28,704 nt of DNA from JBFKAV01 sp041621405 (GTDB taxonomy: Bacteria > Pseudomonadota > Alphaproteobacteria > Rhodobacterales > Rhodobacteraceae). Shown piece by piece: positions 14,124 to 24,361 of this stretch. The notes below the pieces were generated by a model, which made no database searches, was not told the DNA's origin, and worked only from the letters and a program-made list of their open reading frames with translations. The position numbers and the translations under genes are program-made. How positions within the stretch are numbered: the stretch's first letter is position 1; each line of letters starts with the position of its first letter. The stretch lies in the NCBI GenBank assembly GCA_041621405.1, contig JBFKAV010000025.1:1-28704 (forward strand), given 5' to 3'.

Positions 14124-14881
14124 TGAACGCTGACGCACCCCTCGTCGAACTGCGCGACATGCAGAAGTCGTTCGGTGGCATCAAGGCCGTGGATCATGTC
14201 ACGATCGACCTCAATGGCGGAGAGGTCGTCGGCGTCCTCGGTCACAACGGCGCCGGAAAGTCGGTGCTGATGAAGATGCTGTCGGGCGCGCTGCCCCGCG
14301 ACGGCGGGCAGATCTTCATCAACGGCAAGGAAGCCACGATCAACAACCCGCGCGACGCGCGCCGCTACAACATCGAGACGATCTACCAGACGCTGGCGCT
14401 GGCCGACAATCTCGACGCGGCGTCGAATCTCTTCCTCGGCCGCGAGTTGGTCTCGTCGATGGGCTTCGTCGACGAGGCGCAGATGGAGGCCGAGACGCGG
14501 AAGATCATGGGTCGGCTCAACCCCAACTTCCGGCGCTACAGCACGCCGGTCTCAGGCCTGTCGGGCGGGCAGCGGCAGTCGGTCGCCATCGCGCGGGCGG
14601 TCTACTTCAACGCCAAGATCCTGATCATGGACGAGCCCACCGCCGCCCTCGGGCCGGCGGAGACCCAGATGGTGGCCGAGCTGATCGAGGAGCTGAAGCG
14701 CCAGGGGATCGGCATCTTCCTGATCGACCACGACGTGCACCAGGTGAAGAACCTCTGCGACCGTGCGGCGGTGATGAAGAACGGCCAGCTTATAGGCGTG
14801 GTGAAGGTCGACGAGGTGACCGAAGACGACATCCTGGCCATGATCATTGCGGGAAAGAAGCCCGAGCATCTGGCGGCCTGA
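14123..14881 (+). CDS. xylG: Sugar ABC transporter ATPase, single-domain XylG
   Basis: A 252-residue ATPase. Walker A is GHNGAGKS (residues 40–47). The Q-loop lies in IYQTLALADNL, the signature is LSGGQRQSVAIARAV, Walker B is ILIMDEPTAALG, and the switch His is in FLIDHDVHQV. Only one nucleotide-binding domain is present, whereas E. coli XylG has two fused domains of about 500 residues. Single-domain versions of the FrcA type are known in alphaproteobacteria and would act as homodimers. The reading frame is intact, so this is not a truncation. The ATG at 14123 overlaps the xylH stop; a GTG one codon earlier is possible. xylB starts 2 bases after the stop. Confidence 0.92.
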   Translation: MNADAPLVELRDMQKSFGGIKAVDHVTIDLNGGEVVGVLGHNGAGKSVLMKMLSGALPRDGGQIFINGKEATINNPRDARRYNIETIYQTLALADNLDAASNLFLGRELVSSMGFVDEAQMEAETRKIMGRLNPNFRRYSTPVSGLSGGQRQSVAIARAVYFNAKILIMDEPTAALGPAETQMVAELIEELKRQGIGIFLIDHDVHQVKNLCDRAAVMKNGQLIGVVKVDEVTEDDILAMIIAGKKPEHLAA

Positions 14882-14883
14882 CG

Positions 14884-16320
14884 ATGTTCATCGGGCTCGA
14901 TCTGGGAACCTCGAGTGTCAAGGGCATCCTGATCGACGACGCACAGGAGGTGGTGGCCGAGGCCTCGGCGCCGCTCTCCGTGAGCCGCCCGCATGACGGC
15001 TGGTCGGAACAGAACCCGGCCGACTGGCTCGCCGCCGCCGAGGCGGTGATGGACGCTCTGGCGGCGCAGCATCCGCTCACCGACGTGGGCGGCATCGGGC
15101 TATCCGGCCAGATGCACGGCGCGACGCTGCTCGACGCCTCCGACGAGGTGCTGCGCCCCTGCATCCTATGGAACGACACCCGCGCACATGCCGAGGCGGC
15201 CGCGCTCGACGCCGACCCCAAATTCCGCCAGATCACCGGCAACATCGTCTTTCCCGGCTTCACCGCGCCCAAGCTTCTCTGGGTGCGCGCCAGCGAGCCG
15301 CAGGTGTTCGAGCGCGTGGCGAAGGTCCTGCTGCCGAAGGACTATCTGCGGTTCTGGCTGACCGGCGAGCACGTTGCCGAGATGTCGGATGCCGCGGGCA
15401 CCAGCTGGCTCGACACCGGCGCCCGCGACTGGAACGACGATCTCCTTTCCGCCACGCACCTCACTCGCGAGCACATGCCCCGGCTCGTCGAGGGGTCCGA
15501 ACCCTCGGCCATGCTGCGCGCGGCGCTGGCCCGGCGCTGGGGCCTGGGCGCCAGCGTCATCGTCGCCGGCGGCGGCGGCGACAATGCCGCCTCCGGCGTC
15601 GGCGCCGGCGTGGTGAAGGCGGGCCAGGCCTTCGTCTCGCTCGGCACCTCCGGCGTCCTGTTCGCGGCCACCGAGGGCTACCACCCCGACCCGGCCACCG
15701 CGATCCACACCTTCTGCCACGCGCTGCCGGCGACGTGGCACCAGATGGGGGTGATCCTTGCGGCGACCGACGCGCTGAACTGGTACGCCGGACTGGTCGG
15801 TGCCGATGCCAATGAGCTGACCGCGGAACTCGGGCCGCTGCAGGCGCCCGGGCATACTCTGTTTCTGCCCTATCTTGGCGGCGAGCGCACGCCGCTGAAC
15901 GACGCGAAGATACGTGGAGCCTTCCTGCACCTCGAGCACGCGACCGACCGGCAAGCCGCGACCCGCGCCGTGCTGGAGGGCGTGACCTTCGCGCTGCGCG
16001 ATTGCCGCGACGCGCTGGCGGCCACCGGGACGAAGTTCGAGACCCTGCTCGCCCTCGGCGGCGGCAGCCGCTCGGACTACTGGCTCGAGGCGATTGCCAC
16101 AGCCCTCGGCCAGCCTGTCGCACTGCCGGTCGCCGGCGATTTCGGCGGCGCGTTCGGCGCCGCCCGCCTCGGCATGATGGCTGCCACCGGCGCCGGTGCC
16201 GAGATCGCCACGCCGCCGCAGATCGCACGGCATATCGACCCTAACAATGCACTTTCGGCGGCATTCGACGAAGCCCACGCCCGCTACCGGGATGCGGCTC
16301 AAGCTATCGGAAAGCTCTGA
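14884..16320 (+). CDS. xylB: Xylulokinase
   Basis: A 478-residue FGGY-family kinase that phosphorylates D-xylulose to xylulose 5-phosphate for the pentose phosphate pathway. MFIGLDLGTSSVKGILIDD forms the phosphate-1 motif; GLSGQMHGATLLD and PCILWNDTRAHAEA are the xylulokinase-specific sugar-binding strand. GGGGDNAASGVGAGVV carries the catalytic Asp, followed by SLGTSGVLFA and the adenosine motif GGGSRSDYWLEAIATALGQPV. Length and motif order are normal. The stop shares one base with the xylA ATG, so the two catabolic enzymes are translationally coupled. Confidence 0.95.
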   Translation: MFIGLDLGTSSVKGILIDDAQEVVAEASAPLSVSRPHDGWSEQNPADWLAAAEAVMDALAAQHPLTDVGGIGLSGQMHGATLLDASDEVLRPCILWNDTRAHAEAAALDADPKFRQITGNIVFPGFTAPKLLWVRASEPQVFERVAKVLLPKDYLRFWLTGEHVAEMSDAAGTSWLDTGARDWNDDLLSATHLTREHMPRLVEGSEPSAMLRAALARRWGLGASVIVAGGGGDNAASGVGAGVVKAGQAFVSLGTSGVLFAATEGYHPDPATAIHTFCHALPATWHQMGVILAATDALNWYAGLVGADANELTAELGPLQAPGHTLFLPYLGGERTPLNDAKIRGAFLHLEHATDRQAATRAVLEGVTFALRDCRDALAATGTKFETLLALGGGSRSDYWLEAIATALGQPVALPVAGDFGGAFGAARLGMMAATGAGAEIATPPQIARHIDPNNALSAAFDEAHARYRDAAQAIGKL

Positions 16321-17618
16321 TGACCGATTTCTTCAAGGGGATCGAACCCCTGCGTCACGATCCCGCGGGCGAGTCCGACCTCGCCTTGCGCCACTACGAC
16401 CCCGACGAGAAGCTGATGGGCAAGCGGATGGAGGACCATCTCCGCTTCGCCGTCGCCTGGTGGCACAGTTTCGCCTGGCGCGGCACCGACCCTTTCGGCG
16501 GCGAGACCTTCCGCCGGCCCTGGTTCGTCGACGACATGGCGCATGCGAAAATGAAGGCCGACGCCGCCTTCGAGATGTTCGAGATCCTGGGGGCTCCGTT
16601 CTTCTGCTTTCACGACGCCGACGTCCGCCCCGAGGGCGCGAGCTTCACGGAAAGCCGCAGGCGCCTCGAAGAGATGGTCGATTACTTCGCGGCGAAGATG
16701 GAGAAATCCAAGGTGCGCCTTCTCTGGGGCACCGCGAACCTCTTCTCCCACCGCCGCTTCATGTCGGGTGCAGCCACCAATCCGGACCCAGACGTCTACG
16801 CCTATGCCGCCGCAACGGTAAAGGCCTGCATCGACGCCACCCACCGCCTGGGCGGGCAGAACTACGTGCTTTGGGGCGGGCGCGAGGGCTACGAGACGTT
16901 GCTCAACACCGACCTCAAGGCCGAGCGCGAACATGCGGGCCGGTTCCTGCAACAGGTGGTCGAGTACAAGCACAAGATCGGCTTCAAGGGCACGATCCTG
17001 ATCGAACCGAAACCGCAGGAGCCCTCGAAGCACCAGTACGACTACGACGTCGCTACCGTCTACGGCTTCCTCCGGGAGTTCGGGCTGGAACGCGAGGTGA
17101 AGCTCAACATCGAGCAGGGCCACGCGATCCTCGCTGGCCACAGCTTCGAGCACGAGATAGCTCTGGCGGCGTCCCTCGGCGTCTTCGGCTCGATCGACAT
17201 GAACCGCAACGACTACCAGTCGGGCTGGGACACCGACCAGTTCCCGCACAACCACGCCGAGATGGCGCTGGCCTATTACGAGATCCTGAAAGCCGGTGGC
17301 TTCACCACCGGCGGAACCAACTTCGACGCCAAGCTTCGCCGCCAGTCGATTGATCCGGTGGACCTGATCGCCGCCCATGCCGGCGCAATGGACGTCTGCG
17401 CCCGGGCGCTGAAATCGGCCGCCGCGCTCCTTGAGAACGGCGAGCTCGAACGGCTGCGCGCCGAACGCTACGCCGGCTGGGAGACGCCTGAGGCCCAGGC
17501 GATGCTGAAAGGCGACCTCGCCGCCGCAGCCGCCCGGGTCGAGGCCGAGGCGATCGAGCCCGAGCCCCGCTCGGGCCGGCAGGAGCGGCTGGAGAACCTC
17601 TGGAACCGGTTCGTCTGA
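16320..17618 (+). CDS. xylA: Xylose isomerase
   Basis: A 432-residue TIM-barrel isomerase interconverting D-xylose and D-xylulose with two divalent metals. Seen in order: WWHSFAWRGTDPFGG, FCFHDADVRPEG with the catalytic His/Asp pair, WGTANLFSHRRFMSGAATNP, VLWGGREGYETLLNTD, LIEPKPQEPSKHQYDYD with metal-binding Glu and Lys, NIEQGHAILAGHSFEHE, GSIDMNRND and GWDTDQFPHN. Metal ligands are intact. The motif usually read as NxxHATLAG has Gly before the His (GHAILAG), which I believe is common in rhizobial-type enzymes. It is the last of the core xyl genes; a long hairpin follows and then the aldo/keto reductase gene. Confidence 0.97.
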   Translation: MTDFFKGIEPLRHDPAGESDLALRHYDPDEKLMGKRMEDHLRFAVAWWHSFAWRGTDPFGGETFRRPWFVDDMAHAKMKADAAFEMFEILGAPFFCFHDADVRPEGASFTESRRRLEEMVDYFAAKMEKSKVRLLWGTANLFSHRRFMSGAATNPDPDVYAYAAATVKACIDATHRLGGQNYVLWGGREGYETLLNTDLKAEREHAGRFLQQVVEYKHKIGFKGTILIEPKPQEPSKHQYDYDVATVYGFLREFGLEREVKLNIEQGHAILAGHSFEHEIALAASLGVFGSIDMNRNDYQSGWDTDQFPHNHAEMALAYYEILKAGGFTTGGTNFDAKLRRQSIDPVDLIAAHAGAMDVCARALKSAAALLENGELERLRAERYAGWETPEAQAMLKGDLAAAAARVEAEAIEPEPRSGRQERLENLWNRFV

Positions 17619-17638
17619 TCGGACGACAGACGCAATCA

Positions 17639-17679
17639 GGCCGCGACAGCCGAGGCTTGCGCTCACCGGCGTCGCGGCC
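17639..17679 (+). terminator. Bulged hairpin after xylA
   Basis: GGCCGCGAC (17639–17647) pairs perfectly with GTCGCGGCC (17671–17679). After a single-A bulge the stem extends by GCCG (17649–17652) with CGGC (17667–17670), leaving a 14-base loop. It starts 20 bases after the xylA stop. There is no T-run, so it may be a partial terminator or an mRNA-stabilising end before the aldo/keto reductase gene. Confidence 0.55.
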
Positions 17680-17711
17680 AAAGCTGCACGAAAAGGGGGA
17701 CCCGAGCTGCC

Positions 17712-18743
<1,032 letters not shown>

Positions 18744-18813
18744 TTTCCCTTCCGGCGCCGGATCGGCTATCGCAGAAGGTGAAACGGGGGGCTGGCGCTT
18801 GACGCACAGGGCG

Positions 18814-20595
18814 ATGATTCGCGCGATTTCCGGGGCGGCGCTCGCCGCCCTGCTGACGACGGCGCCCGCCCGCGCGCAGGAGGCCACGCTATCCGCTCCC
18901 GGCGCTCCGGAGGAGCTGGCCAAGGACCTCCGAGGCGCCTCGCTGGTGCTTACTGCCCTGGCCCAAGGCCCGGTCCCGTCTTCCGACGTCATGGCCGCCG
19001 CGCGGGCCGACTACGGCCGCCTTATCGGCGCGCTCTATGCCGCGGGCCATTATTCCGGCGTCATCTCGATCCGAGTCGACGGCCGCGAGGCCGCGTCGAT
19101 TCCGGTGCTCGACGATCCCGCCCGAATTGCCCGGATCGAGATCACCGTCGAGCCCGGGCCGCCGTTCCGGTTCTCTCGCGCCGAGGTCGCGCCGCTTGCG
19201 CCCGGCACCGTGCTGCCGCCGGAATTCGCGGTGGGCCAGCCGGCGCCCTCGGGGGTGATCTCCGACGCCGTCCAGGCAGGCATCGAGGGCTGGCGCGACG
19301 TGGGCCATGCCAAGGCCGAACCCGCCGGGCAGGAGATCGCTGCCGACCATGACAGCGCCACGCTCGACGCCCGCGTCACGCTCGCGCCCGGCCCCCGGCT
19401 CCGCTTCGGCCCGCTCACCGTGACCGGCAACGCCCGGGTCCGCACCGAACGCATCGAGGAGATCGCCGGCCTGCCCGAGGGCGAGACATTCTCGCCCGCG
19501 GAGATGCGCCGTGCTGCCGAGCGGCTGCGCCGATCCGGTGCCTTCCGCTCGGTCAGTCTGCGCGAGGCCGAGGATCCCGGCCCCGGCGACCTGCTGCCAA
19601 TCGGCCTCTTGGTTGCCGAGGAGAAGCCCCGCCGCCTCGGCTTTGGCGCCGAGGTTTCCTCCTCCGAGGGGCTGCGCCTCACTGGCTACTGGCTGCACCG
19701 CAACCTCCTCGGCGGCGCCGAGCGGCTGCGCTTCGACGGTGAGATCGCCGGCATCGGCGGCGAGACCGGCGGCGAGGACTACCGCCTTGCGGTCAGCTAT
19801 GCACGTCCCGCCACCTTCACCCCCGACACCTCGCTCACCCTTGATGCCCTGGCCGAGCAGCGCTTCGAGCCGGACTACGACATCCAGGGCTTCGAGATCG
19901 GCGCCGGCCTCACGCACATCTTCTCGGAAACGCTCTCGGGCGCGGCATCGCTCCGATACCGTCAGTCGCGGGTCGAGGACGCTGCCGGTACCACCGATTT
20001 TTCAACCCTAACCCTGCCGATTTCTCTCACCTGGGATCGCCGCGACGACCGGCTGAATCCGGCCAACGGGATCTACATCGAGGCCGAAACGATGCCCTTC
20101 CTCGGGATCGAGACCTCGGGCTCCGGCGCCAGGCTCGACGTCGATGCCCGCGCCTATCGCGGCTTCGGCGATGGCCGCTTCGTCGCAGCGGCCCGCCTCC
20201 AGCTCGGCTCGATCTTCGGCCCCTCGCTGGCCGAAACGCCCCGCGACTTCCTGTTCTACTCTGGCGGCGGCGGCAGCGTGCGCGGGCAGGATTACCAATC
20301 GCTCGGTGTCACCGCCCTGCCGGGCGGGATCCGTTCGGGCGGCCAGCATTTCCTCGGGTTGCAGGCCGAGCTTCGCGCCCGCGTCACCGAGAAGATCGGC
20401 GTCGTCGCCTTCTACGACTGGGGCTACCTCGCTGCCCAGGACTGGGGTGATGCCTTCGACGGCTCCCATTCCGGCGCCGGTATCGGGCTACGCTACGACA
20501 CCGGTATCGGGCCAATCCGGTTCGACGTGGCGGTGCCGGTCTCCGGCGGCGGGGAGGGGGCGCAGATCTACATCGGCATCGGGCAGGCGTTTTGA
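18814..20595 (+). CDS. tamA: Outer-membrane translocation and assembly protein TamA (Omp85 family)
   Basis: A 593-residue Omp85-type protein. A signal peptide (MIRAISGAALAALLTTAPARA, cleaved before QEA) is followed by POTRA-like domains to about residue 270, for example LRFGPLTVTGNARVRTERI and IAGLPEGETFSPAEM. A C-terminal 16-strand barrel follows, with TLPISLTWDRRDDRLNPANG, GGGGSVRGQDYQSLG (the lid-loop motif VRGQ), GVVAFYDWGYL and a terminal Phe after IYIGIGQA. TamA with TamB promotes transport of proteins and lipids to the outer membrane. A TTG at 18799 preceded by GGGGG is an alternative start and would add five residues to the signal peptide. The stop overlaps the tamB TTG start by 4 bases. 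Confidence 0.93.
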   Translation: MIRAISGAALAALLTTAPARAQEATLSAPGAPEELAKDLRGASLVLTALAQGPVPSSDVMAAARADYGRLIGALYAAGHYSGVISIRVDGREAASIPVLDDPARIARIEITVEPGPPFRFSRAEVAPLAPGTVLPPEFAVGQPAPSGVISDAVQAGIEGWRDVGHAKAEPAGQEIAADHDSATLDARVTLAPGPRLRFGPLTVTGNARVRTERIEEIAGLPEGETFSPAEMRRAAERLRRSGAFRSVSLREAEDPGPGDLLPIGLLVAEEKPRRLGFGAEVSSSEGLRLTGYWLHRNLLGGAERLRFDGEIAGIGGETGGEDYRLAVSYARPATFTPDTSLTLDALAEQRFEPDYDIQGFEIGAGLTHIFSETLSGAASLRYRQSRVEDAAGTTDFSTLTLPISLTWDRRDDRLNPANGIYIEAETMPFLGIETSGSGARLDVDARAYRGFGDGRFVAAARLQLGSIFGPSLAETPRDFLFYSGGGGSVRGQDYQSLGVTALPGGIRSGGQHFLGLQAELRARVTEKIGVVAFYDWGYLAAQDWGDAFDGSHSGAGIGLRYDTGIGPIRFDVAVPVSGGGEGAQIYIGIGQAF

Positions 20596-23500
20596 CGCGG
20601 CTGCGCACATATCTCCTCGCTGCGGCGATTTCGCTCGCGCTTCCCGTCCTGGCGCAGGAATCCGAGGACGACCGCGGCTTCCTCACCGGCTACATCGAGG
20701 AGAACCTTTCCGGCGCCGGCCGCGAGGTGCGGCTCGAGGGCTTCGAGGGCGCGCTGTCCTCGCAGGCCAGGTTCGAATCGCTGACCATTGCCGATGCGAC
20801 GGGCGTTTGGCTCACGATCCGCGACGGCGCGATCTCCTGGAACCGCCCGGCGCTGCTACGCGGCCGCGTCGAGATCGGCGAGCTTTCCGCCGGTGCCATC
20901 GAGTTGGCTCGCCGTCCCGAGCCCGAGGCCGACCCTGGCCTGCCCGACCCCGAGGCACGCCCCTTCCGGCTTCCGGAACTGCCGGTTTCGGTCGAAATAG
21001 GCACTATTCGGGCCGATTCCGTGCACATTGCCGCCCCGGTCATCGGCGCCGAGGTTACGTTGAAGCTCGACGGATCGCTTGATCTCGAAGGTGGCGAGGG
21101 CAGCGCGAAGCTCGCCGTCGCACGCACCGACGGTACCGTCGGCGCGCTCACCCTCGACGCCAGCTTCATCAACGCCACGGAAATGCTCGCGCTTGACCTC
21201 GCGCTTTTCGAGCTCGAGGGCGGCATCGCCGCGACATTGCTCAACCTGCCAGGCCGTCCGGCCATGGAGCTTGTGGTGCGGGGCGAGGGCGCGCTCTCCG
21301 ATTTCACCGCCGAAATCGCGCTCGACTCGAGCGGCGAGCCGCGCCTGACCGGCGAGGCCAGGCTTCGCGATGACGCCGAGGCCGATCCGCCCTCGCGGAG
21401 TTTCGAGCTGGATCTCGCGGGTGACCTCGCGCCGCTGTTCCTGCCCGAATACCGACCCTTCTTCGGCCCGAACGTACGCCTCCTTGCCCGCGGCAGCCGC
21501 ACGGAGGGCGGCGAGACCCGGCTCGACGCGCTGTCGGTTGAGGCGGCGGTCCTCAGTCTCGACGGAAGCCTGACGCTCGCAGCCGATGGCTTGCCGCGCG
21601 ATTTCGCCTTCGACGCCGTGATCGCCGACCCTGGCGGAGGCCCGGTGCGGCTGCCGGTCGCAGGGCCGATCGCCGAGGTCGAGGAGGCGCGGGTCGCCCT
21701 ATCCTTCGACGCGACGCAGGGCGACAGCTGGCAGGGCACGGCGAGCCTCAGGGGCTTCCGCCTCGGCAGCGACGTTCTTGGTGAGGCCCGGCTGACCGCC
21801 GAGGGCGAGATCGCGAGAGCCGGCGGGGAGGGGCAGGGTCGCCGCGTCGCCGCCAACATCGGGCTTCGGGCGCGCGAGATCGCGCTTGCCGATCCGGCCC
21901 TGGCCGCGGCGGTGGGCCAGACCCTCGAGGCGGCGGCCTCGCTCAACTGGCAGGACGGCCAACCCCTCGTCCTGCCGAACGCCACGCTCGAGCTGGAGAA
22001 CGGGCGGCTCGTCGCCTCAGGCAACGTCGGCTCTCTGGTCGACGGCTTGCCCTTCGCAGTGCGGGCGACCGCGAACTTCGCCGACCTCTCGGTCTTTTCC
22101 GCCCTGGCCGGACGCCCGCTCGGCGGCCGCGTCGTGCTGGGCGTAAGCGGCACCACCAACCTTCTCGACGGCCGCTTCGACCTTCGCGCCGGCGGCGTCG
22201 GGCGCGACATTTCGGCCGGGCTAGAGCCTTTCGACCGCGCAATCGCCGGGCAGAGCCGCATCGCCATCGATGCCCGCCGCGACGAGACCGGCCTGATGCT
22301 TCGCCGCTTCGAGATTTCGACCGAAACCGCGCGTCTCACCTCGGTTGGCACGCTCCGCGCCGGCGCAACCGAGATCGCAGCCTCCGCCCGGTTCGACGAG
22401 GTCGGCCGGGTCCTCCCTGGCCTTGCCGGCCCCGCCGCCGCCCGCGCCCAGATCCGCGAAACGGCCCCGGGTCTCTACGACCTCTCCGCCTCGGCCGAAG
22501 GACCCGGCGAAGCGGCGCTGGTCTTCAAGGGCACCCTGCATGAAAGCGCCAGGGGCGTGCTTTCGGCAGAGGGCAGCCTCACAGCCAGCGTCGCGCGGCT
22601 CGCGGCGTTTTCCGAAGTTTCCGGGCGGACGCTTGGAGGTGCGTTGGAGCTCGCAACCGACGGCGCGGCCTCGCTAGCCACCGGCAATTTCGACCTCGCC
22701 CTGGACCTTTCCGGCGAGGACCTTGCCCTCGGCCAGCCCACGGTGGACCGCCTGCTCGGTGGTACCGCCAGCCTTTCGGCCGCCGCGCGCCGCGAGGGCG
22801 ACACCACCTCGATTTCCCGGTTCACGCTCGCCACAGGCGAGATTTCGGCCGAAGCGACGGGCAGCCTTGGCCGCAGCGCAGGGCGCATCGACGGCGAGGC
22901 GCGGCTGCGGGACCTCGCCGTCCTTGCCCCCGACTTTCCGGGCCCGCTCACCCTGACTGGCAGGCTTACTCGCGCCGAGGACGGCAGCTGGGGCACCGAC
23001 CTCGCCGCCACAGGCCCGGGCGGCACCACCGGCACCGTTTCGGGCGGCCTCGCGCCCGACTTCGCCGCCGCCGACCTGGCGCTTACCGGGGAGGCACCGC
23101 TCGGCCTCGCAAATGCCGCCATCGCCCCTCGCGCCGTGCGCGGGCGCGCCAGCTTCGATCTTCGGCTTTCGGGCCCACCGGGGCTTGGCGCGCTGTCGGG
23201 GCGCATCGCCACATCCGGCGCCCGCCTCGTCGCCCCAATCTACGGCGTCGCCGTTGCCGGGATCGAGGGCGCGGTCAACCTCGCCAACAGTACCGCGGCG
23301 ATAGATCTGGCCGGCGCCGTCGAGGGCGGCGGGCGGGTGACCGTCGAGGGGAGCGTCGGCCTTAACGCGCCGAACGCGGCCGATCTCCGGATCGGTCTTT
23401 CCAGCGCCCGCATCACCGAGCCGGACCTGTTCGAGACCGAGGTTTCCGGCGCGCTCACCGTGTCCGGCGCGATTCGGGGCGGCGGCCTCGTCGCCGGCGC

Positions 23501-24359
23501 GATTGACGTCGGCACGACCGAGATCCGCATTGCCGCGACCGGGCTCGGCACCGGCAACGTGCCCGACGGGCTCAGCCACCGCAACGAGCCGTCGCCGGTC
23601 CGCCTGACGCGGGCGCGGGCAGGGCTCGTCGATACCGGGGCAAGCCGCGGCGGCGGCCGTAACCCCCTCGCCCTCGACCTGCTGATTCGCGCCCCGAACC
23701 GCATTTTTCTGCGCGGCCGCGGGCTCGACGCCGAGCTCGGCGGCGCGCTGCGGCTGTCGGGGACCACGGCGGCGATCGTGCCGCAGGGCCAGTTCGATCT
23801 CATTCGCGGCCGACTCGACATCCTTGGCCGCCGCCTCGCCTTCGACGAGGGCCTGGCCCGGCTCGAGGGCTCCTTCGACCCCTATGTCCGTCTCGTCGCC
23901 GTCACCGAGGCCGACGGAATCACCGTCCGCGTCGTTGTGGAAGGCCCCGCCTCAGAGCCCGAGATACGCTTTGAAAGCTCGCCCGAGCTGCCGGAGGACG
24001 AAGTCCTCGCCCGCCTGTTCTTCGGCCGCGGGCTGTCCGAGCTTTCGCCGCTTCAGGCCGCCCGCCTCGCCTCGGCGGTGGCGCAGCTTTCGGGCCGCGG
24101 TGGCGGTGACGTGGTGGGCCGCTTGCGCGAGAACTTCGGCCTCGACGACCTCGACATCACCACCGACGACGACGGCGCCGCCGCGGTGCGTGCCGGGCGC
24201 TACCTTTCCGAGAACGTCTACACCGAGGTGACGGTGGGCTCGGAGGGCAAGAGCGACATCTCGATCAACCTCGACTTGTCGCGCTCGGTCACGGTGAAAG
24301 GGCGGGCGGATTCCGAGGGCGAGACTGGCCTCGGCATATTCTTCGAGCGAGATTACTGA
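20592..24359 (+). CDS. tamB: Translocation and assembly module protein TamB (DUF490/AsmA-like)
   Basis: A 1255-residue periplasmic-spanning protein. MTRLRTYLLAAAISLALPVLAQ is an N-terminal signal or anchor segment. A long run of beta-rich, low-complexity (Ala, Gly, Leu, Glu) sequence follows, typical of the lipid-channel groove of the AsmA/TamB superfamily. The DUF490 domain fills about the last 350 residues: APNRIFLRGRGLDAELGG, GQFDLIRGRLDILGRRLAFDEG, PELPEDEVLARLFFGRGLSELS, LSPLQAARLASAVAQLSG and the final GLGIFFERDY. It starts with TTG at 20592, overlapping the tamA stop, which argues for coupling. It works with TamA between the membranes. A peroxidase gene begins 2 bases after its stop. 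Confidence 0.93.
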   Translation: MTRLRTYLLAAAISLALPVLAQESEDDRGFLTGYIEENLSGAGREVRLEGFEGALSSQARFESLTIADATGVWLTIRDGAISWNRPALLRGRVEIGELSAGAIELARRPEPEADPGLPDPEARPFRLPELPVSVEIGTIRADSVHIAAPVIGAEVTLKLDGSLDLEGGEGSAKLAVARTDGTVGALTLDASFINATEMLALDLALFELEGGIAATLLNLPGRPAMELVVRGEGALSDFTAEIALDSSGEPRLTGEARLRDDAEADPPSRSFELDLAGDLAPLFLPEYRPFFGPNVRLLARGSRTEGGETRLDALSVEAAVLSLDGSLTLAADGLPRDFAFDAVIADPGGGPVRLPVAGPIAEVEEARVALSFDATQGDSWQGTASLRGFRLGSDVLGEARLTAEGEIARAGGEGQGRRVAANIGLRAREIALADPALAAAVGQTLEAAASLNWQDGQPLVLPNATLELENGRLVASGNVGSLVDGLPFAVRATANFADLSVFSALAGRPLGGRVVLGVSGTTNLLDGRFDLRAGGVGRDISAGLEPFDRAIAGQSRIAIDARRDETGLMLRRFEISTETARLTSVGTLRAGATEIAASARFDEVGRVLPGLAGPAAARAQIRETAPGLYDLSASAEGPGEAALVFKGTLHESARGVLSAEGSLTASVARLAAFSEVSGRTLGGALELATDGAASLATGNFDLALDLSGEDLALGQPTVDRLLGGTASLSAAARREGDTTSISRFTLATGEISAEATGSLGRSAGRIDGEARLRDLAVLAPDFPGPLTLTGRLTRAEDGSWGTDLAATGPGGTTGTVSGGLAPDFAAADLALTGEAPLGLANAAIAPRAVRGRASFDLRLSGPPGLGALSGRIATSGARLVAPIYGVAVAGIEGAVNLANSTAAIDLAGAVEGGGRVTVEGSVGLNAPNAADLRIGLSSARITEPDLFETEVSGALTVSGAIRGGGLVAGAIDVGTTEIRIAATGLGTGNVPDGLSHRNEPSPVRLTRARAGLVDTGASRGGGRNPLALDLLIRAPNRIFLRGRGLDAELGGALRLSGTTAAIVPQGQFDLIRGRLDILGRRLAFDEGLARLEGSFDPYVRLVAVTEADGITVRVVVEGPASEPEIRFESSPELPEDEVLARLFFGRGLSELSPLQAARLASAVAQLSGRGGGDVVGRLRENFGLDDLDITTDDDGAAAVRAGRYLSENVYTEVTVGSEGKSDISINLDLSRSVTVKGRADSEGETGLGIFFERDY

Positions 24360-24361
24360 CC

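Noticed and set aside
15166..16302. 378-codon minus-strand open frame over xylB
   Set aside because: Antisense shadow of xylulokinase with low-complexity composition and no ribosome site or motif.
18751..18762. TCCGGCGCCGGA palindrome before tamA
   Set aside because: Twelve-base GC palindromes are common at this GC content, a hairpin would have at most a 4-bp stem, and no T-run follows.
20690..22351. 553-codon minus-strand open frame over tamB
   Set aside because: Serine/arginine-rich shadow of a GC-rich repetitive gene; no motif and opposite to a well-supported reading frame.
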